DNA from: Methylotenera mobilis JLW8
GTDB lineage: Bacteria; Pseudomonadota; Gammaproteobacteria; Burkholderiales; Methylophilaceae
NCBI RefSeq assembly: GCF_000023705.1
Contig: NC_012968.1
Location: 1,984,001 to 2,048,000 of the forward strand
Reading direction: 5' to 3'
Length of the DNA: 64,000 bases
A program made the position numbers and the translations under genes. Under the pieces are notes generated by a model. That model worked only from the letters and a program-made list of their open reading frames with translations, ran no database searches and was not told the DNA's origin. Position 1 is the first letter of the stretch, and every line of letters begins with the position of its first letter. Shown piece after piece: positions 46,457-56,441 of this stretch.

Positions 46457-47623
46457 TTACATTCTGGTTTTGCCTAACACTCTCAGCCAAAGAAAACCTA
46501 TTACACCAGCAGTCAAAGACGCAAACAGGATCGACATCTTAGAGGTGTTTATCACTTCATGACTACCAAAAAAGGCCAGATTAGTAATAAAGATAGACAT
46601 AGTAAAGCCTATACCGCCAAGAATACCCGCACCTGTGATGTGCGCCCACTTGAGATCCGAAGGTAACCGGCATATGCCAGTCAAAACAGCAAAATAACAA
46701 AATAAAACGATACCTATTGGCTTACCAAAAACCAAGCCCATGACAATACCCAGCCCATTCAAACTGGTCAGACCACTCAACCAAGTTGAGTCAAAAATAA
46801 TACCGGTGTTTGCCAATGCAAAAACTGGCAAAATAAGAAATGCCACTGGCTTATGTAAAAAACTTTCTAAGCGATGCGAAGGAGATTGTTTGTCATTATC
46901 TTTTACAGTAAATGGAATCACAAAAGCCAACATTACTCCTGCTATCGTTGCATGAATACCGGACTTCATCATGAGAAACCACATGAGTATGCCACCAATA
47001 ATATATGGTAAAAGCAGCATTACTTTTAATGCTCGATTAAGCATCAAGAGCACTGCGCAAACAACAAAGGCGCCTGCAAGATATTCTACCGAGAGTTTTG
47101 CTGTATAAAATAAAGCAATAACTACAATTGCCCCCAAATCATCTATTACAGCAAAGGCAACAACAAATACTTTTAGTGAAGCAGGTATACGGTTACCAAG
47201 AATCGACAATACTCCTAATGCAAAGGCAATATCAGTCGCCATTGGAATACCGACGCCATCCTGTGTTGGCGTGCCATGATTCAGAGTAAAGTAAATTAGT
47301 GCTGGGACGAGCATTCCGCCAATAGCTGCCAGAATAGGAAGTAGCGCACTTTTAAAGTTAGAAAGCTCACCAATATAGAGCTCACGCTTGAGCTCCAACC
47401 CAATCAGCAGAAAAAAAATGGCCATCAAACCATCGTTGATCCACAGCTCCAAACTTAATCCACTGAACTCTACTTGCCAGAGATTTAAATACGCATGACC
47501 AATTGATGAGTTAGTCATCAGAATTGCGACTAGCGTACAGAAGATGAGTAAAACTCCGCTTGATTTCTCTGACGCGAAGAAATTGTTAAAGGTATTTGAT
47601 AGTTTTATTGATGCTGAAATCAT
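46457..47623 (-). CDS. nhaA: Na+/H+ antiporter NhaA
   Basis: The 388-residue membrane protein has about 12 spans and strong NhaA motifs. These are MAIFFLLIGLELKREL, PMATDIAFALGVLSILG, the transport-site Asp pair in FAVIDDLGAIVVIALFYT and GIHATIAGVMLAF. It exports Na+ in exchange for two H+ and is activated at alkaline pH. It is monocistronic on the minus strand. The neighbours do not suggest any special role. Confidence 0.96.
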   Translation of the reverse strand: MISASIKLSNTFNNFFASEKSSGVLLIFCTLVAILMTNSSIGHAYLNLWQVEFSGLSLELWINDGLMAIFFLLIGLELKRELYIGELSNFKSALLPILAAIGGMLVPALIYFTLNHGTPTQDGVGIPMATDIAFALGVLSILGNRIPASLKVFVVAFAVIDDLGAIVVIALFYTAKLSVEYLAGAFVVCAVLLMLNRALKVMLLLPYIIGGILMWFLMMKSGIHATIAGVMLAFVIPFTVKDNDKQSPSHRLESFLHKPVAFLILPVFALANTGIIFDSTWLSGLTSLNGLGIVMGLVFGKPIGIVLFCYFAVLTGICRLPSDLKWAHITGAGILGGIGFTMSIFITNLAFFGSHEVINTSKMSILFASLTAGVIGFLWLRVLGKTRM

Positions 47624-47684
47624 TTTCTACTCGTTATTTTTTGTGAAGTGAATAATACATGTATTTGCTTATTCAGCTCCGTGA

Positions 47685-48812
47685 TCAACTATTAGATTTA
47701 AATGGTGCACGCTCATCTAGCTCATTGGTATAAACCGCAAGACCCGCCGACTCTTGCGTGACAAAATCTTGTATGGCTGCGGCAAAACCAGAGTGAGCAA
47801 TTGAGTGGAATGAGCAAGTCGGCCTCGCCGTGAAGCCGCGTGCAAGCTTATGCTCACCTTGCGCACCACCTTCAAAATATACAATACCTTCTGCAATGCA
47901 AAACTCTTGCGCTTGGTAATAACAAAGCTCAAAGTGCAAATTGGGAACATAGCATAGTGCGCCCCAATAGCGACCGTACAGCGTGTTTATATCGTAAATA
48001 TTTAATGCGGCAGCAATTGGCTGATTATCCAGGTAAGCAATGATTAACAAGATATGCTGCGACATACTGCTACCAATAATCTTGAAAAAGTCACGCGTTA
48101 AATATGGCGTAGATCTATGTTCAAGGTAAGTATTTTCGTAACATTGGTAGAAAAAATCCCACTGCTCTGCAGTAATTTCAGCCCCTTTAATGGGCTTGCA
48201 TTCCACACCAGAGGCCGCGATTTTCTTGCGCTCCTGCCGAATTTTCTTGCGTTTATCATGGCTTAGTTGACCTAAGAAATCATCAAAATCAGCATACCCT
48301 AGATTGTGCCAGCGGAACTGCACGCCGTGCCTTTGCATCCAGCCAGCTTGTTTAAATGCCATCGTAGAGCTGTCATCGGGAAACAGCACATGCGCCGAGG
48401 ACATATTATTTTTCTGTAGAACCTGCTGTATTCCATTGATAAGCAACAGCTTAGCTTCGGGGTCACTCGTCAGCAGGCGCACACCGGTAATAGGCGTAAA
48501 TGGAATCGCAGCAACAAGCTTAGGGTAGTAATTTAAGCCATTACGCTCATAGGCCTCAGCCCATGCCCAATCGAACACGTATTCACCGTATGAGTGATAC
48601 TTCACGTAGAGCGGCACGGCACCAATTAGTTGCGCATTGTCATACAGCAATAGTGGAACAGGCTGCCAGCCGCTATCGCCGCCTACAGATTTCGAAGTTT
48701 CCAGCGCGCTCAAAAAGGCATGTCCGAGTAACGGCATACCATCCGTCAAGGCATCCCAAACTTCGGCAGGCACTTGGGCAACGCTTTCGCCAACTTCCAA
48801 CCTTAACGCCAT
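47685..48812 (-). CDS. FemAB-like (DUF482) acyltransferase-fold protein
   Basis: The protein of about 375 residues matches the DUF482/FemAB-like GNAT-fold family: LLGHAFLSALETSKSVGGDS, then PLYVKYHSYGEYVFDW, KRKKIRQERKKIAASGVE, and ARGFTARPTCSFHSI at the C-terminal end. Such proteins are often called N-acetyltransferases or peptidogalycan biosynthesis proteins; the substrate is not known. The ATG at 48812 is chosen; an in-frame GTG at 48839 would add nine residues. The gene stands alone. Confidence 0.85.
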   Translation of the reverse strand: MALRLEVGESVAQVPAEVWDALTDGMPLLGHAFLSALETSKSVGGDSGWQPVPLLLYDNAQLIGAVPLYVKYHSYGEYVFDWAWAEAYERNGLNYYPKLVAAIPFTPITGVRLLTSDPEAKLLLINGIQQVLQKNNMSSAHVLFPDDSSTMAFKQAGWMQRHGVQFRWHNLGYADFDDFLGQLSHDKRKKIRQERKKIAASGVECKPIKGAEITAEQWDFFYQCYENTYLEHRSTPYLTRDFFKIIGSSMSQHILLIIAYLDNQPIAAALNIYDINTLYGRYWGALCYVPNLHFELCYYQAQEFCIAEGIVYFEGGAQGEHKLARGFTARPTCSFHSIAHSGFAAAIQDFVTQESAGLAVYTNELDERAPFKSNS

Positions 48813-48918
48813 ACACCGGCACCATTCATAATTGATCACTTATTATGCATCATTGCATAGGCAAAGATAATACCGTTAACGTTAAAGATTATTGTTAAGA
48901 CAAGGCAACATGCAGCGT

Positions 48919-48942
48919 TTGGCTTCATGTCGATGAAGCCAA
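48919..48942. other. Perfect 9-bp inverted repeat
   Basis: TTGGCTTCA and TGAAGCCAA are separated by TGTCGA. There is no T run on either side, so this is a weak terminator or a binding site between two minus-strand genes. Confidence 0.5.
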
Positions 48943-49004
48943 CAGGGAATGTCTACGATACGAGAAGAATAGCTGAGCCACCAGCTTCGGCAGCTAGTAC
49001 AGTT

Positions 49005-49589
49005 CTATAGTGCTTTTTTTTTGGAGGAATTGGTTGCTTGCTTGTTTTTGGCTTTCGCTTCTTCTAACGCTTCGGCCTCAATGGCTTTTCTTTGTTTCTC
49101 TAATTGTATCGCCGCTTCTGCAGCCCTGCGACGCTCTAAGATTCTGGCTTGCGCCTCTACTAGCTCATTTAAAGAAATCACGCCATCTTGGTTGGTGTCT
49201 ACGCTATTGAAGTGCCTAGCAATTTGCGGGAGTTTTTCTGTTGCTTCTTGCCTGTCGATCGTGCTGTCATTATTTGAATCCGCTTCAAAAAAACGAGCCT
49301 CTATGCTTTCTTGCATGGCGCGTCTGCGTTCTTCAATTTGGTCATGACTAGGATCAATAGAGCGGGCGTAGTCTTCAAGCGCTTTACGCAACATTTCCCT
49401 ACGCTCAGGGCTAAAATTCAGATTTAAGGTCTTTTGGTAACCATCATCGTCAGCGGCACGCTCGTTGTCTGTCGCACGTCTAGGCTTTTCAGCTGCGGCA
49501 GAAAGATTAGTTCTACTCCCAGGGTTAGCACTTAAAGTAAGACTTAAGCTCATGCATAAAACTAGGCACGCGTACTTGGTCAATGACAT
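49005..49589 (-). CDS. Exported EF-hand protein with charged coiled-coil tail
   Basis: The protein of about 194 residues from the ATG at 49589 has a signal peptide (CLVLCMSLSLTLSANPG). Two EF-hand loops lie close together (ADSNNDSTIDRQEA and VDTNQDGVISLNEL), followed by a long Ala/Glu/Lys/Arg-rich helix (ERRRAAEAAIQLEKQRKAIE) and a lysine-rich end. The first loop has Asp–Ser in place of Asp–Gly, so it may bind calcium less well. An upstream TTG start is possible but less likely. It is divergent from ompR. Confidence 0.78.
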   Translation of the reverse strand: MSLTKYACLVLCMSLSLTLSANPGSRTNLSAAAEKPRRATDNERAADDDGYQKTLNLNFSPERREMLRKALEDYARSIDPSHDQIEERRRAMQESIEARFFEADSNNDSTIDRQEATEKLPQIARHFNSVDTNQDGVISLNELVEAQARILERRRAAEAAIQLEKQRKAIEAEALEEAKAKNKQATNSSKKKAL

Positions 49590-49895
49590 ATTGTTTAGCA
49601 AAATCAAATCCAAAAGATCAATATTCCAATGTTGAGCATTACGATTGAAGTTGCATTATCATGAAGCACGTTTGTTAATTGAATGTTTCACTAAACGGTG
49701 AAATTGTAAGGAATTGTAAATTTTTTCGACATAAATCATGAGACTATAGATAAAATTACAAGTTTAAGCGCATAAAATTTAATATAAATATAAATTTAGC
49801 ATACACTTTGCAGTTATTGAAATGTAGTGATTGAAAATAATATTATTTTTACTAATACTCTGTTCCATTCTATTAACAATTAAGGTTTAAACATA

Positions 49896-50624
49896 ATGAT
49901 GGCCGATCAAAATAAAAAAATCTTAGTCGTAGATGATGATGTACGTTTACGTGAGCTATTGCAACGCTACCTCACCGAACAAGGATTCACCGTCAAAACC
50001 GCCAATGATGCCAAAGAAATGGATAGCATACTCGGCAGCGATACGATTGATTTATTAGTGCTGGATTTAATGTTACCCGGTGAAGATGGCTTGTCTATTT
50101 GCCGAAGAATGCGCGGCAACGCGACCATGATGCCAATTGTCATGCTCACTGCACGCGGTGATGAGGTTGACCGCATTATTGGCTTGGAAATGGGCGCTGA
50201 TGACTACTTACCCAAACCATTTAACCCTAGAGAGTTATTAGCGCGCATTAATGCAGTGTTACGCAGGCATGAGCGCTTAGTGCCGAGCGCACCTGCCAAT
50301 GCGGCAGAAAACATCACGATTGGTGACTTTGTATTCAACGCATCCACGCGTTCACTTAGCCGCCAAGGTACAGCGATTGCCATCACCAGCGGAGAGTTTG
50401 CATTACTCAAAGTGTTTGTGGATCACCCGCGCCAGCCGCTGTCACGCGACAGACTGATGCAATTGGCGCGTGGGCGTGAACTGGATGTTTACGATCGCAG
50501 TATTGATGTGCAGGTTTCACGTCTACGCAAACTGATTGAGCCAGACCCAGCCCACCCGCGCTATTTACAAACCATGTGGGGCTTTGGTTACGTATTTATC
50601 CCGGATGGCGAAGCCGATAACTAA
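49896..50624 (+). CDS. ompR: OmpR-family response regulator
   Basis: The 242-residue protein has a receiver with acidic pocket KILVVDDDVRLRELL, phospho-acceptor Asp57 in LLVLDLMLPGEDG and lysine in ADDYLPKPFNPREL. The winged-helix DNA-binding domain reads FALLKVFVDHPRQPLSRDRL, then VYDRSIDVQVSRLRKLIE. The match to OmpR is close over the full length. In enterobacteria OmpR controls porins in response to osmolarity. The kinase gene follows. The 280 bp upstream are very AT-rich and probably contain the promoter. Confidence 0.95.
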   Translation: MMADQNKKILVVDDDVRLRELLQRYLTEQGFTVKTANDAKEMDSILGSDTIDLLVLDLMLPGEDGLSICRRMRGNATMMPIVMLTARGDEVDRIIGLEMGADDYLPKPFNPRELLARINAVLRRHERLVPSAPANAAENITIGDFVFNASTRSLSRQGTAIAITSGEFALLKVFVDHPRQPLSRDRLMQLARGRELDVYDRSIDVQVSRLRKLIEPDPAHPRYLQTMWGFGYVFIPDGEADN

Positions 50625-50743
50625 ACCCCGGATAACCAAGCAAAAAAATAAACAATCCAGAGTAAAACAGGCGGTTGCACCGCAGCAACTGCCTAAACTA
50701 AACCCTCAAATTACACCAACACTTGATTACATAAGCCACCACA

Positions 50744-52051
50744 TTGCGCCTGTTACCCAAAAAGTTACTATCAAGAATCATGTTACTTATCGCTGTTTTA
50801 TTGGCGATTGGTCAGTTTGCGTCTTTAAAAATATTTGAATATTTTGAGCGTGAACCGCGCGCGCAGGCGACTGCGCTGCAAGCAGTTACGGTGGTGAACT
50901 ACACGCGCGCATCGCTGATTGCCTCGCAAGAAAACCTGCGCCTAGCCTTACTCTCGGAATTAACCGGTAAAGAAGGCGTGCGGATTTATTATGCTGACTT
51001 TATGGAAGAGATTGCCCCTCTCCCAGACGACCCATTCATCCACTTAGTAGCAGACAAGATTCGTGAACGCCTGGGTGAGCAAACCATTATTACCACCAAA
51101 CACTATGGCATCAGCGGTTTATGGGTAAGCTTTGGCATTGATCAGGATGACTTTTGGGTGGTGATTCCGAATGTACACGTGGAGCGCCCGTTTCCCTGGC
51201 AATGGCTGGGCTGGGTTGCCCTGGTCTTGAGCTTGTCGCTGGCCGGTGGCTATTTGCTTGCCGCGCGCATTAACAAGCCGCTGAATCTACTAGTGAGTGC
51301 TGCCGACAAACTACGTAAAGGTGAACAGCCGGAACGCCTGCCCGAAGACAGCGTGACCGAACTGCGTGAAGTGAGCACCACGTTTAACAAAATGGCAGAA
51401 TCATTGGCAGAACTCGATGCAGAAAGAACCTTAATTCTGGCAGGTGTTTCTCACGATATTCGTACGCCTCTAGCACGCCTGCGCCTTGCAGTAGAGATGC
51501 TACCCGAGCAAGAGTGTGGCTATCTAAAGTCTGGCATGGTGCAAGACATTGCTGACATGGATAACATCATCCATCAGTTCTTAGATTTTGTACGCGGCAC
51601 AGAAGGTGAACCTACGCTGATGGTGGACATTAACACCTTGCTGCAAGCACTGTATGACAGACAACAGCGCGCCGGGCGTGAACTAGTGATACAGCTAGCA
51701 CCCACTTACAAAGTGCCGATTAAACCATTGGCCATGCAGCGCTTGCTAGACAACCTCGTGGGTAATGCCTACAACTATGGCGGCGGACAAGTACGTGTGA
51801 GCAGCCAGATACAGGCTGATAGCATCGTGATTAGCATTTTTGACAACGGCCCGGGCATCCCCGAGACGCATCTACAGAAATTATTACGCCCGTTTGAACG
51901 GCTGGATACCGCACGCAGTAACGCAGGCGGCAGCGGCTTAGGCCTAGCGATTGCTGACCGCATTGCCAAGCTACATCACGGCAAACTTGAGCTAATCAAC
52001 CGCCCCGAAGGTGGCCTAGAGGCTAGGCTGACTATCCCAATCAAGAACTAA
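50744..52051 (+). CDS. envZ: EnvZ-like sensor histidine kinase
   Basis: The 435-residue kinase has two membrane spans (about 12–30 and 150–172) around a periplasmic domain. A HAMP domain follows (RINKPLNLLVSAADKLRKGE), then the H box ILAGVSHDIRTPLARLRLA, N box QRLLDNLVGNAYNYGGG, G1 DNGPGI and G2 GGSGLGLAIADR. It is the partner of the upstream OmpR. The start is TTG (MRLLPKKLLSRIM), just after an in-frame stop at 50732; the next ATG at 50780 would remove the cytoplasmic lead of the first span. Confidence 0.9.
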   Translation: MRLLPKKLLSRIMLLIAVLLAIGQFASLKIFEYFEREPRAQATALQAVTVVNYTRASLIASQENLRLALLSELTGKEGVRIYYADFMEEIAPLPDDPFIHLVADKIRERLGEQTIITTKHYGISGLWVSFGIDQDDFWVVIPNVHVERPFPWQWLGWVALVLSLSLAGGYLLAARINKPLNLLVSAADKLRKGEQPERLPEDSVTELREVSTTFNKMAESLAELDAERTLILAGVSHDIRTPLARLRLAVEMLPEQECGYLKSGMVQDIADMDNIIHQFLDFVRGTEGEPTLMVDINTLLQALYDRQQRAGRELVIQLAPTYKVPIKPLAMQRLLDNLVGNAYNYGGGQVRVSSQIQADSIVISIFDNGPGIPETHLQKLLRPFERLDTARSNAGGSGLGLAIADRIAKLHHGKLELINRPEGGLEARLTIPIKN

Positions 52052-52114
52052 CCAGTTCCGAGACGAATTATTCAGAACCGGCCCATTCCGAGCGGGATAG
52101 GTCGCGCTAAAGCA

Positions 52115-53503
52115 TTAAGCGCCCGGCTCAAACCAAGCTAACTTCTCGCGCAGATTTACCACTTCACCGATGATAGTAAGGCAAGGCGCTCTCAGGCCAG
52201 CTTCAGTCACCTTCTCCGACAAGTCTGCCAAGGTTGCGGTTACGACTTTTTGACGCTGGGTAGTTCCTTGCTGCACTACCGCCACTGGCATATCCGGTGA
52301 AACACCGTGCTTAATCAACTGCTCACAAATTTGTGGTAAACCAACCAAGCCCATGTAAATCACGACCGTTTGTCTTGGACGCGCCATGGCTTCCCAATCT
52401 AAATCCAAACTGCCATCTTTTAAATGTCCGGTAATGAACAAGCAAGCCTGAGAGTAATCACGATGCGTGAGCGGGATGCCAGCGTAACTAGATACGCCGT
52501 TGGCAGCGGTAATCCCTGGCACCACCTGGAATGGAATACCATATTCCATCAAGGTTTCGATTTCCTCACCACCACGGCCAAAAATAAATGGGTCACCGCC
52601 CTTTAGGCGTAATACGCGCTTGCCTTGTAGTGCAAGCTTGGCAAGCAACACATTAATTTCTTCTTGTGGCAGTGTGTGCTGATCACGTGACTTACCTACA
52701 TAAATCAGCTCAGCATCGCGGCGCACCAATTCCATCACCTCGGGGCTGACCAATTTATCGTAAACACAGACGTCGCACTGCTGCATCAAACGCAATGCGC
52801 GAAACGTGAGCAGGTCTGGGTCGCCGGGTCCGCCACCGACTAAAAACACTTCACCTTTATTAACAGCGCCATCATCTTGGTCAATTAACTCTTGCAGCAA
52901 AGCACGGGCTGACTGCTCCTGCCCTGACAACACGCGCTCCACTAACGGCCCCTGTAATACGTCTTCCCAGAAGCGGCGACGCGCTTGTGTGGTGCTGAAT
53001 TTCGCCTTCACTTTATCGCGGAACTCACCGGCCAACCCAGCAATTCTGCCATAACCAGCAGGTAGCATAGTTTCAATTTTGGTGCGGATATAACGTGCCA
53101 ACACTGGCGCATTACCTTCGCTGGAAATCGCAATCACTACTGGACTACGCTCAATAATAGAGCCCATAGTAAAAGTACATAAATCTGGTGCATCCACCAC
53201 GTTAACTGGGATACTCAAGGCTTTAGCATCGATGGAAACCGCTTTATTTACAGATTCGTCATCGGTTGCAGCAATCACCAAACAGGCGCCTTCAAGCTGC
53301 TGCTTGCCGTAGGCGGCCTGAATGCATTTAATTTTATTGGCGTCAGCCAACGCTTGCAGCTCATGACAAATTTCTGGCGCAATCAAAGTCACCGCTGCAT
53401 TGGCCTTTAACAGCATGGCAACTTTACGTGTGGCTACATCGCCACCGCCAATCACCACACATAATCGATTGGTGATATTGAAAAAAATAGGGAGTGCTTG
53501 CAT
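52115..53503 (-). CDS. cysG: Siroheme synthase CysG (trifunctional)
   Basis: The 462-residue fusion has an N-terminal precorrin-2 dehydrogenase/sirohydrochlorin ferrochelatase (NAD loop CVVIGGGDVATRKVAMLL at about 14–31). The C-terminal uroporphyrinogen-III C-methyltransferase starts at GEVFLVGGGPGDPDLLTFRA; VLRLKGGDPFIFGRGGEE and PGITAANGVSSYAGIPLTHR are its SUMT motifs. It converts uroporphyrinogen III to siroheme for sulfite and nitrite reductases. It is divergent from miaB. Confidence 0.96.
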   Translation of the reverse strand: MQALPIFFNITNRLCVVIGGGDVATRKVAMLLKANAAVTLIAPEICHELQALADANKIKCIQAAYGKQQLEGACLVIAATDDESVNKAVSIDAKALSIPVNVVDAPDLCTFTMGSIIERSPVVIAISSEGNAPVLARYIRTKIETMLPAGYGRIAGLAGEFRDKVKAKFSTTQARRRFWEDVLQGPLVERVLSGQEQSARALLQELIDQDDGAVNKGEVFLVGGGPGDPDLLTFRALRLMQQCDVCVYDKLVSPEVMELVRRDAELIYVGKSRDQHTLPQEEINVLLAKLALQGKRVLRLKGGDPFIFGRGGEEIETLMEYGIPFQVVPGITAANGVSSYAGIPLTHRDYSQACLFITGHLKDGSLDLDWEAMARPRQTVVIYMGLVGLPQICEQLIKHGVSPDMPVAVVQQGTTQRQKVVTATLADLSEKVTEAGLRAPCLTIIGEVVNLREKLAWFEPGA

Positions 53504-53619
53504 GTTTTGAATGACTATCTATACATTAAGTTAATCATTTTACCTTGTAGTGAACAACTTTGCGTGAGGCAAGTGAGCAAATACGTTAAAATCCTATTTT
53601 GCGTTTTGGCTATAACACC

Positions 53620-54948
53620 TTGAATACACCTAAAAAAGTTTTTATTAAGACCTTTGGCTGCCAGATGAACGAATACGATTCATCACGGATGGCTGATATG
53701 CTGTCTGCATCTGACGGCATGGTAGAAACACAGAGCCCGGATGATGCGGATGTGATTCTGCTCAACACCTGCTCTGTGCGCGAAAAGGCAGAGGATAAAG
53801 TATTTAGCCATTTAGGACGCTTTATCCCGCTCAAAGAGAAAAATCCTAACCTAGTGATAGGCGTAGGTGGCTGTGTGGCATCACAAGAAGGCGACAACAT
53901 CATCAAGCGCGCACCTTATGTGGATGTCGTGTTTGGGCCGCAAACCTTGCACCGCCTGCCGGAAATGATTAAAAGTAAACAAGACAGCGGAACCTCACAA
54001 GTGGATGTGAGCTTTCCAGAAATTGAAAAATTTGACCATTTACCGCCACCTCGCGTCGAAGGCGTGAGTGCGTTTCTAAGCATCATGGAAGGTTGCAGTA
54101 AGTATTGCAGCTTTTGTGTAGTACCCTACACACGCGGCGAAGAGGTCTCTCGCCCGTTTGCCGACATCCTTACCGAAGCGGTGCAACTGGCTGAGCAAGG
54201 CGTGAAAGAAATTACACTGCTAGGCCAAAACGTAAATGCCTACCGTACCGAGTATGATGGCGTGGAGTCTGATTTAGCCATGCTGATTGAAACGATTGCG
54301 GAGATTCCACAAATTGAGCGCATCCGCTTTACGACTAGCCACCCCAATGAAATGAACGAACGCCTAATTAGCTGCTTTGCCACTGTGCCCAAGCTGGCTG
54401 CACAATTGCACTTACCGGTGCAGGCCGGTAGTGACCGCATTTTGATGGCAATGAAACGCAATTACACCGCATTGCAATTCAAATCGATTATTCGTAAACT
54501 CAAAGCAGCAAACCCTAACTTAACATTTACTTCAGACTTTATTGTTGGCTTTCCGGGTGAAAGCGATGCGGATTTTGAAGCCACGGTAAAACTGATGCAA
54601 GACGTAGGCTTTGATGCCAGCTTCAGCTTTTTGTATAGCCCACGCCCCGGCACACCGGCTGCATTTTTAAAAGACGACACCTCACAAGAAGTTAAACTGG
54701 CGCGTTTGGATAAGCTACAAACGATTAACGAAGCACAAGCCAAAGCGATATCTGAAGCCATGCTTGGTACCACGCAGCGCGTATTGATTGAAGGCGCATC
54801 ATGGAAGGACGCTAGTTTGCTGGCAGGTAAAACTGACAATAACCGCGTAGTTGATATCGCAGGTGACGCAAGCTTGGTGCATCAGTTTGTGAATGTGAAA
54901 ATTACCGACGTTTCTAACCCAAGACGCTTAATTGGCGAGATCGTATAA
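53620..54948 (+). CDS. miaB: tRNA-2-methylthio-N6-dimethylallyladenosine synthase MiaB
   Basis: The protein of about 442 residues has the MTTase N-terminal cluster cysteines ([45 protein letters not shown]). The radical-SAM motif is [18 protein letters not shown], and a TRAM domain is at the C terminus. It adds the methylthio group to i6A37 in tRNAs that read UNN codons. No ATG is near the start; TTG at 53620 (MNTPKKVF) fits family alignments, and TTG at 53599 is an alternative. It leads the miaB–phoH–psiE–ybeY–corC operon. Confidence 0.96.
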   Translation: MNTPKKVFIKTFGCQMNEYDSSRMADMLSASDGMVETQSPDDADVILLNTCSVREKAEDKVFSHLGRFIPLKEKNPNLVIGVGGCVASQEGDNIIKRAPYVDVVFGPQTLHRLPEMIKSKQDSGTSQVDVSFPEIEKFDHLPPPRVEGVSAFLSIMEGCSKYCSFCVVPYTRGEEVSRPFADILTEAVQLAEQGVKEITLLGQNVNAYRTEYDGVESDLAMLIETIAEIPQIERIRFTTSHPNEMNERLISCFATVPKLAAQLHLPVQAGSDRILMAMKRNYTALQFKSIIRKLKAANPNLTFTSDFIVGFPGESDADFEATVKLMQDVGFDASFSFLYSPRPGTPAAFLKDDTSQEVKLARLDKLQTINEAQAKAISEAMLGTTQRVLIEGASWKDASLLAGKTDNNRVVDIAGDASLVHQFVNVKITDVSNPRRLIGEIV

Positions 54949-54950
54949 CC

Positions 54951-55898
54951 ATGGAAATTACCTTAGCCCCAGAAGACAATGTTCGCCTCGCCCACCTATG
55001 CGGGCCGCTAGACGAGAACATCAAGCAAATTGAAACCGCACTTGAGGTAAACATTAACCGCCGTGGTAGTACGTTTAACATCAGCGGCAAGCTAGACAAC
55101 ACACGCCTAGCTGCACAACTGATAGAGAACTTTTACAGCCGCGCGAAAAAACCTATCGAGCTGGAAGACGTGCAATTAGGCTTGGTCGAAATAGACAAGC
55201 TCAAACCGGAAGATGTGGTTTCTACCGCCATGCCGGTGCTGATGACGCGCCGCGGTGATTTACATGGCCGCACCCCGCGCCAAGTAGCCTATTTGCAGCA
55301 GATACAGGATCATGACATTACCTTTGGCATCGGCCCAGCTGGCACCGGTAAAACTTACCTAGCCGTAGCCTGTGCCGTAGATGCCATGACACGTGACCGC
55401 GTTAAGCGCATCGTGCTGGTGCGCCCGGCGGTCGAGGCCGGTGAGCGTCTAGGTTTTTTACCTGGCGACTTAAACCAGAAAGTGGACCCTTACCTACGCC
55501 CCTTGTACGACGCACTGTATGACTTGGCAGGTTACGACACTGTGAACAAAATGTTCGAGCGCGGTGCGATTGAGGTGGCACCGCTGGCCTACATGCGCGG
55601 ACGCACCCTGAACCAAAGCTTTATCATCTTGGATGAGGCGCAAAATACCACACCGGAACAGATGAAAATGTTCTTAACCCGTATTGGCTTTGGCACCAAA
55701 GCGGTGATTACTGGTGACGTAACGCAAATCGATTTACAGCGCCATCAAAAAAGTGGTTTGGTCGAAGCGCAAAAAGTATTAAAAGATATTAAAGGCATCG
55801 CCATGACTCACTTTTTATCTGGTGATGTGGTACGCCACCCGCTAGTACAAAAAATCGTCAATGCTTATGAAGAGTACGAATTACAGCAAAAAAATTAA
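54951..55898 (+). CDS. phoH: PhoH-like ATPase (YbeZ)
   Basis: The 315-residue protein has a Walker A GIGPAGTGKTYLAVA near residue 126 and Walker B QSFIILDEAQNTTPEQM. VRPAVEAGERLGFLPGDLN and the ITGDVTQIDL motif are diagnostic of PhoH/YbeZ. It works with YbeY in rRNA processing and is a likely RNA helicase. It begins two bases after the miaB stop. Confidence 0.95.
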   Translation: MEITLAPEDNVRLAHLCGPLDENIKQIETALEVNINRRGSTFNISGKLDNTRLAAQLIENFYSRAKKPIELEDVQLGLVEIDKLKPEDVVSTAMPVLMTRRGDLHGRTPRQVAYLQQIQDHDITFGIGPAGTGKTYLAVACAVDAMTRDRVKRIVLVRPAVEAGERLGFLPGDLNQKVDPYLRPLYDALYDLAGYDTVNKMFERGAIEVAPLAYMRGRTLNQSFIILDEAQNTTPEQMKMFLTRIGFGTKAVITGDVTQIDLQRHQKSGLVEAQKVLKDIKGIAMTHFLSGDVVRHPLVQKIVNAYEEYELQQKN

Positions 55899-56013
55899 CC
55901 GCCACCAGGCTGGTGCCTTGATATACCGCACCAGCTTAGCGCGAGGTATAATCAAAACAACCAAGTATAATCAAAACAATTTGGCATACTCCAAGCATAT
56001 TTTGAGATAAAAA

Positions 56014-56433
56014 ATGACACCGAATAAATACAGCAAGATTCTGCAAAAAGGTTTAAGTATTGTTGAACAGGTAGTGCTGATCGTGATTGGTATCGCCACC
56101 ATTTTTGGCGTACTGCAAGCAATTTTAAACATTTGGGATGAACGCACCGTACACGTTGGCGACCTCTTGCTACTGTTCTTATACCTAGAAGTGATGTCAA
56201 TGCTGAGCCACTATCTCACCGCGGGTAAGCTACCTGTCAGGTATCCGCTATATATCGGCATTATCGCCCTGGCGCGATTCCTGGTGCTAGATATCAAAGA
56301 GCTGGATGCCATGACCATGTTTGCACTTTCCGGCTCCATCCTATTGATTGCACTAGCTATTTTGGTGGTGCGCTATGGTCACGTGAAGTTTCCGTACACC
56401 GATGGTACAGACTTGCAATCTAAAACCGATTAA
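56014..56433 (+). CDS. PsiE-family phosphate-starvation-inducible membrane protein
   Basis: The 139-residue membrane protein has four hydrophobic segments and the PsiE pattern: VHVGDLLLLFLYLEVMSMLS, then LPVRYPLYIGIIALARFLVL. PsiE proteins are of unknown function. It lies inside the usual phoH–ybeY pair, 115 bp after phoH and 8 bp before ybeY, so it has been added to the operon in this lineage. Confidence 0.85.
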   Translation: MTPNKYSKILQKGLSIVEQVVLIVIGIATIFGVLQAILNIWDERTVHVGDLLLLFLYLEVMSMLSHYLTAGKLPVRYPLYIGIIALARFLVLDIKELDAMTMFALSGSILLIALAILVVRYGHVKFPYTDGTDLQSKTD

Positions 56434-56441
56434 GACGACCT

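Noticed and set aside
50536-50838. 100-residue frame between ompR and envZ
   Set aside because: It overlaps both genes in another frame and is mostly low-complexity Lys/Gln; it is a shadow of the intergenic sequence.
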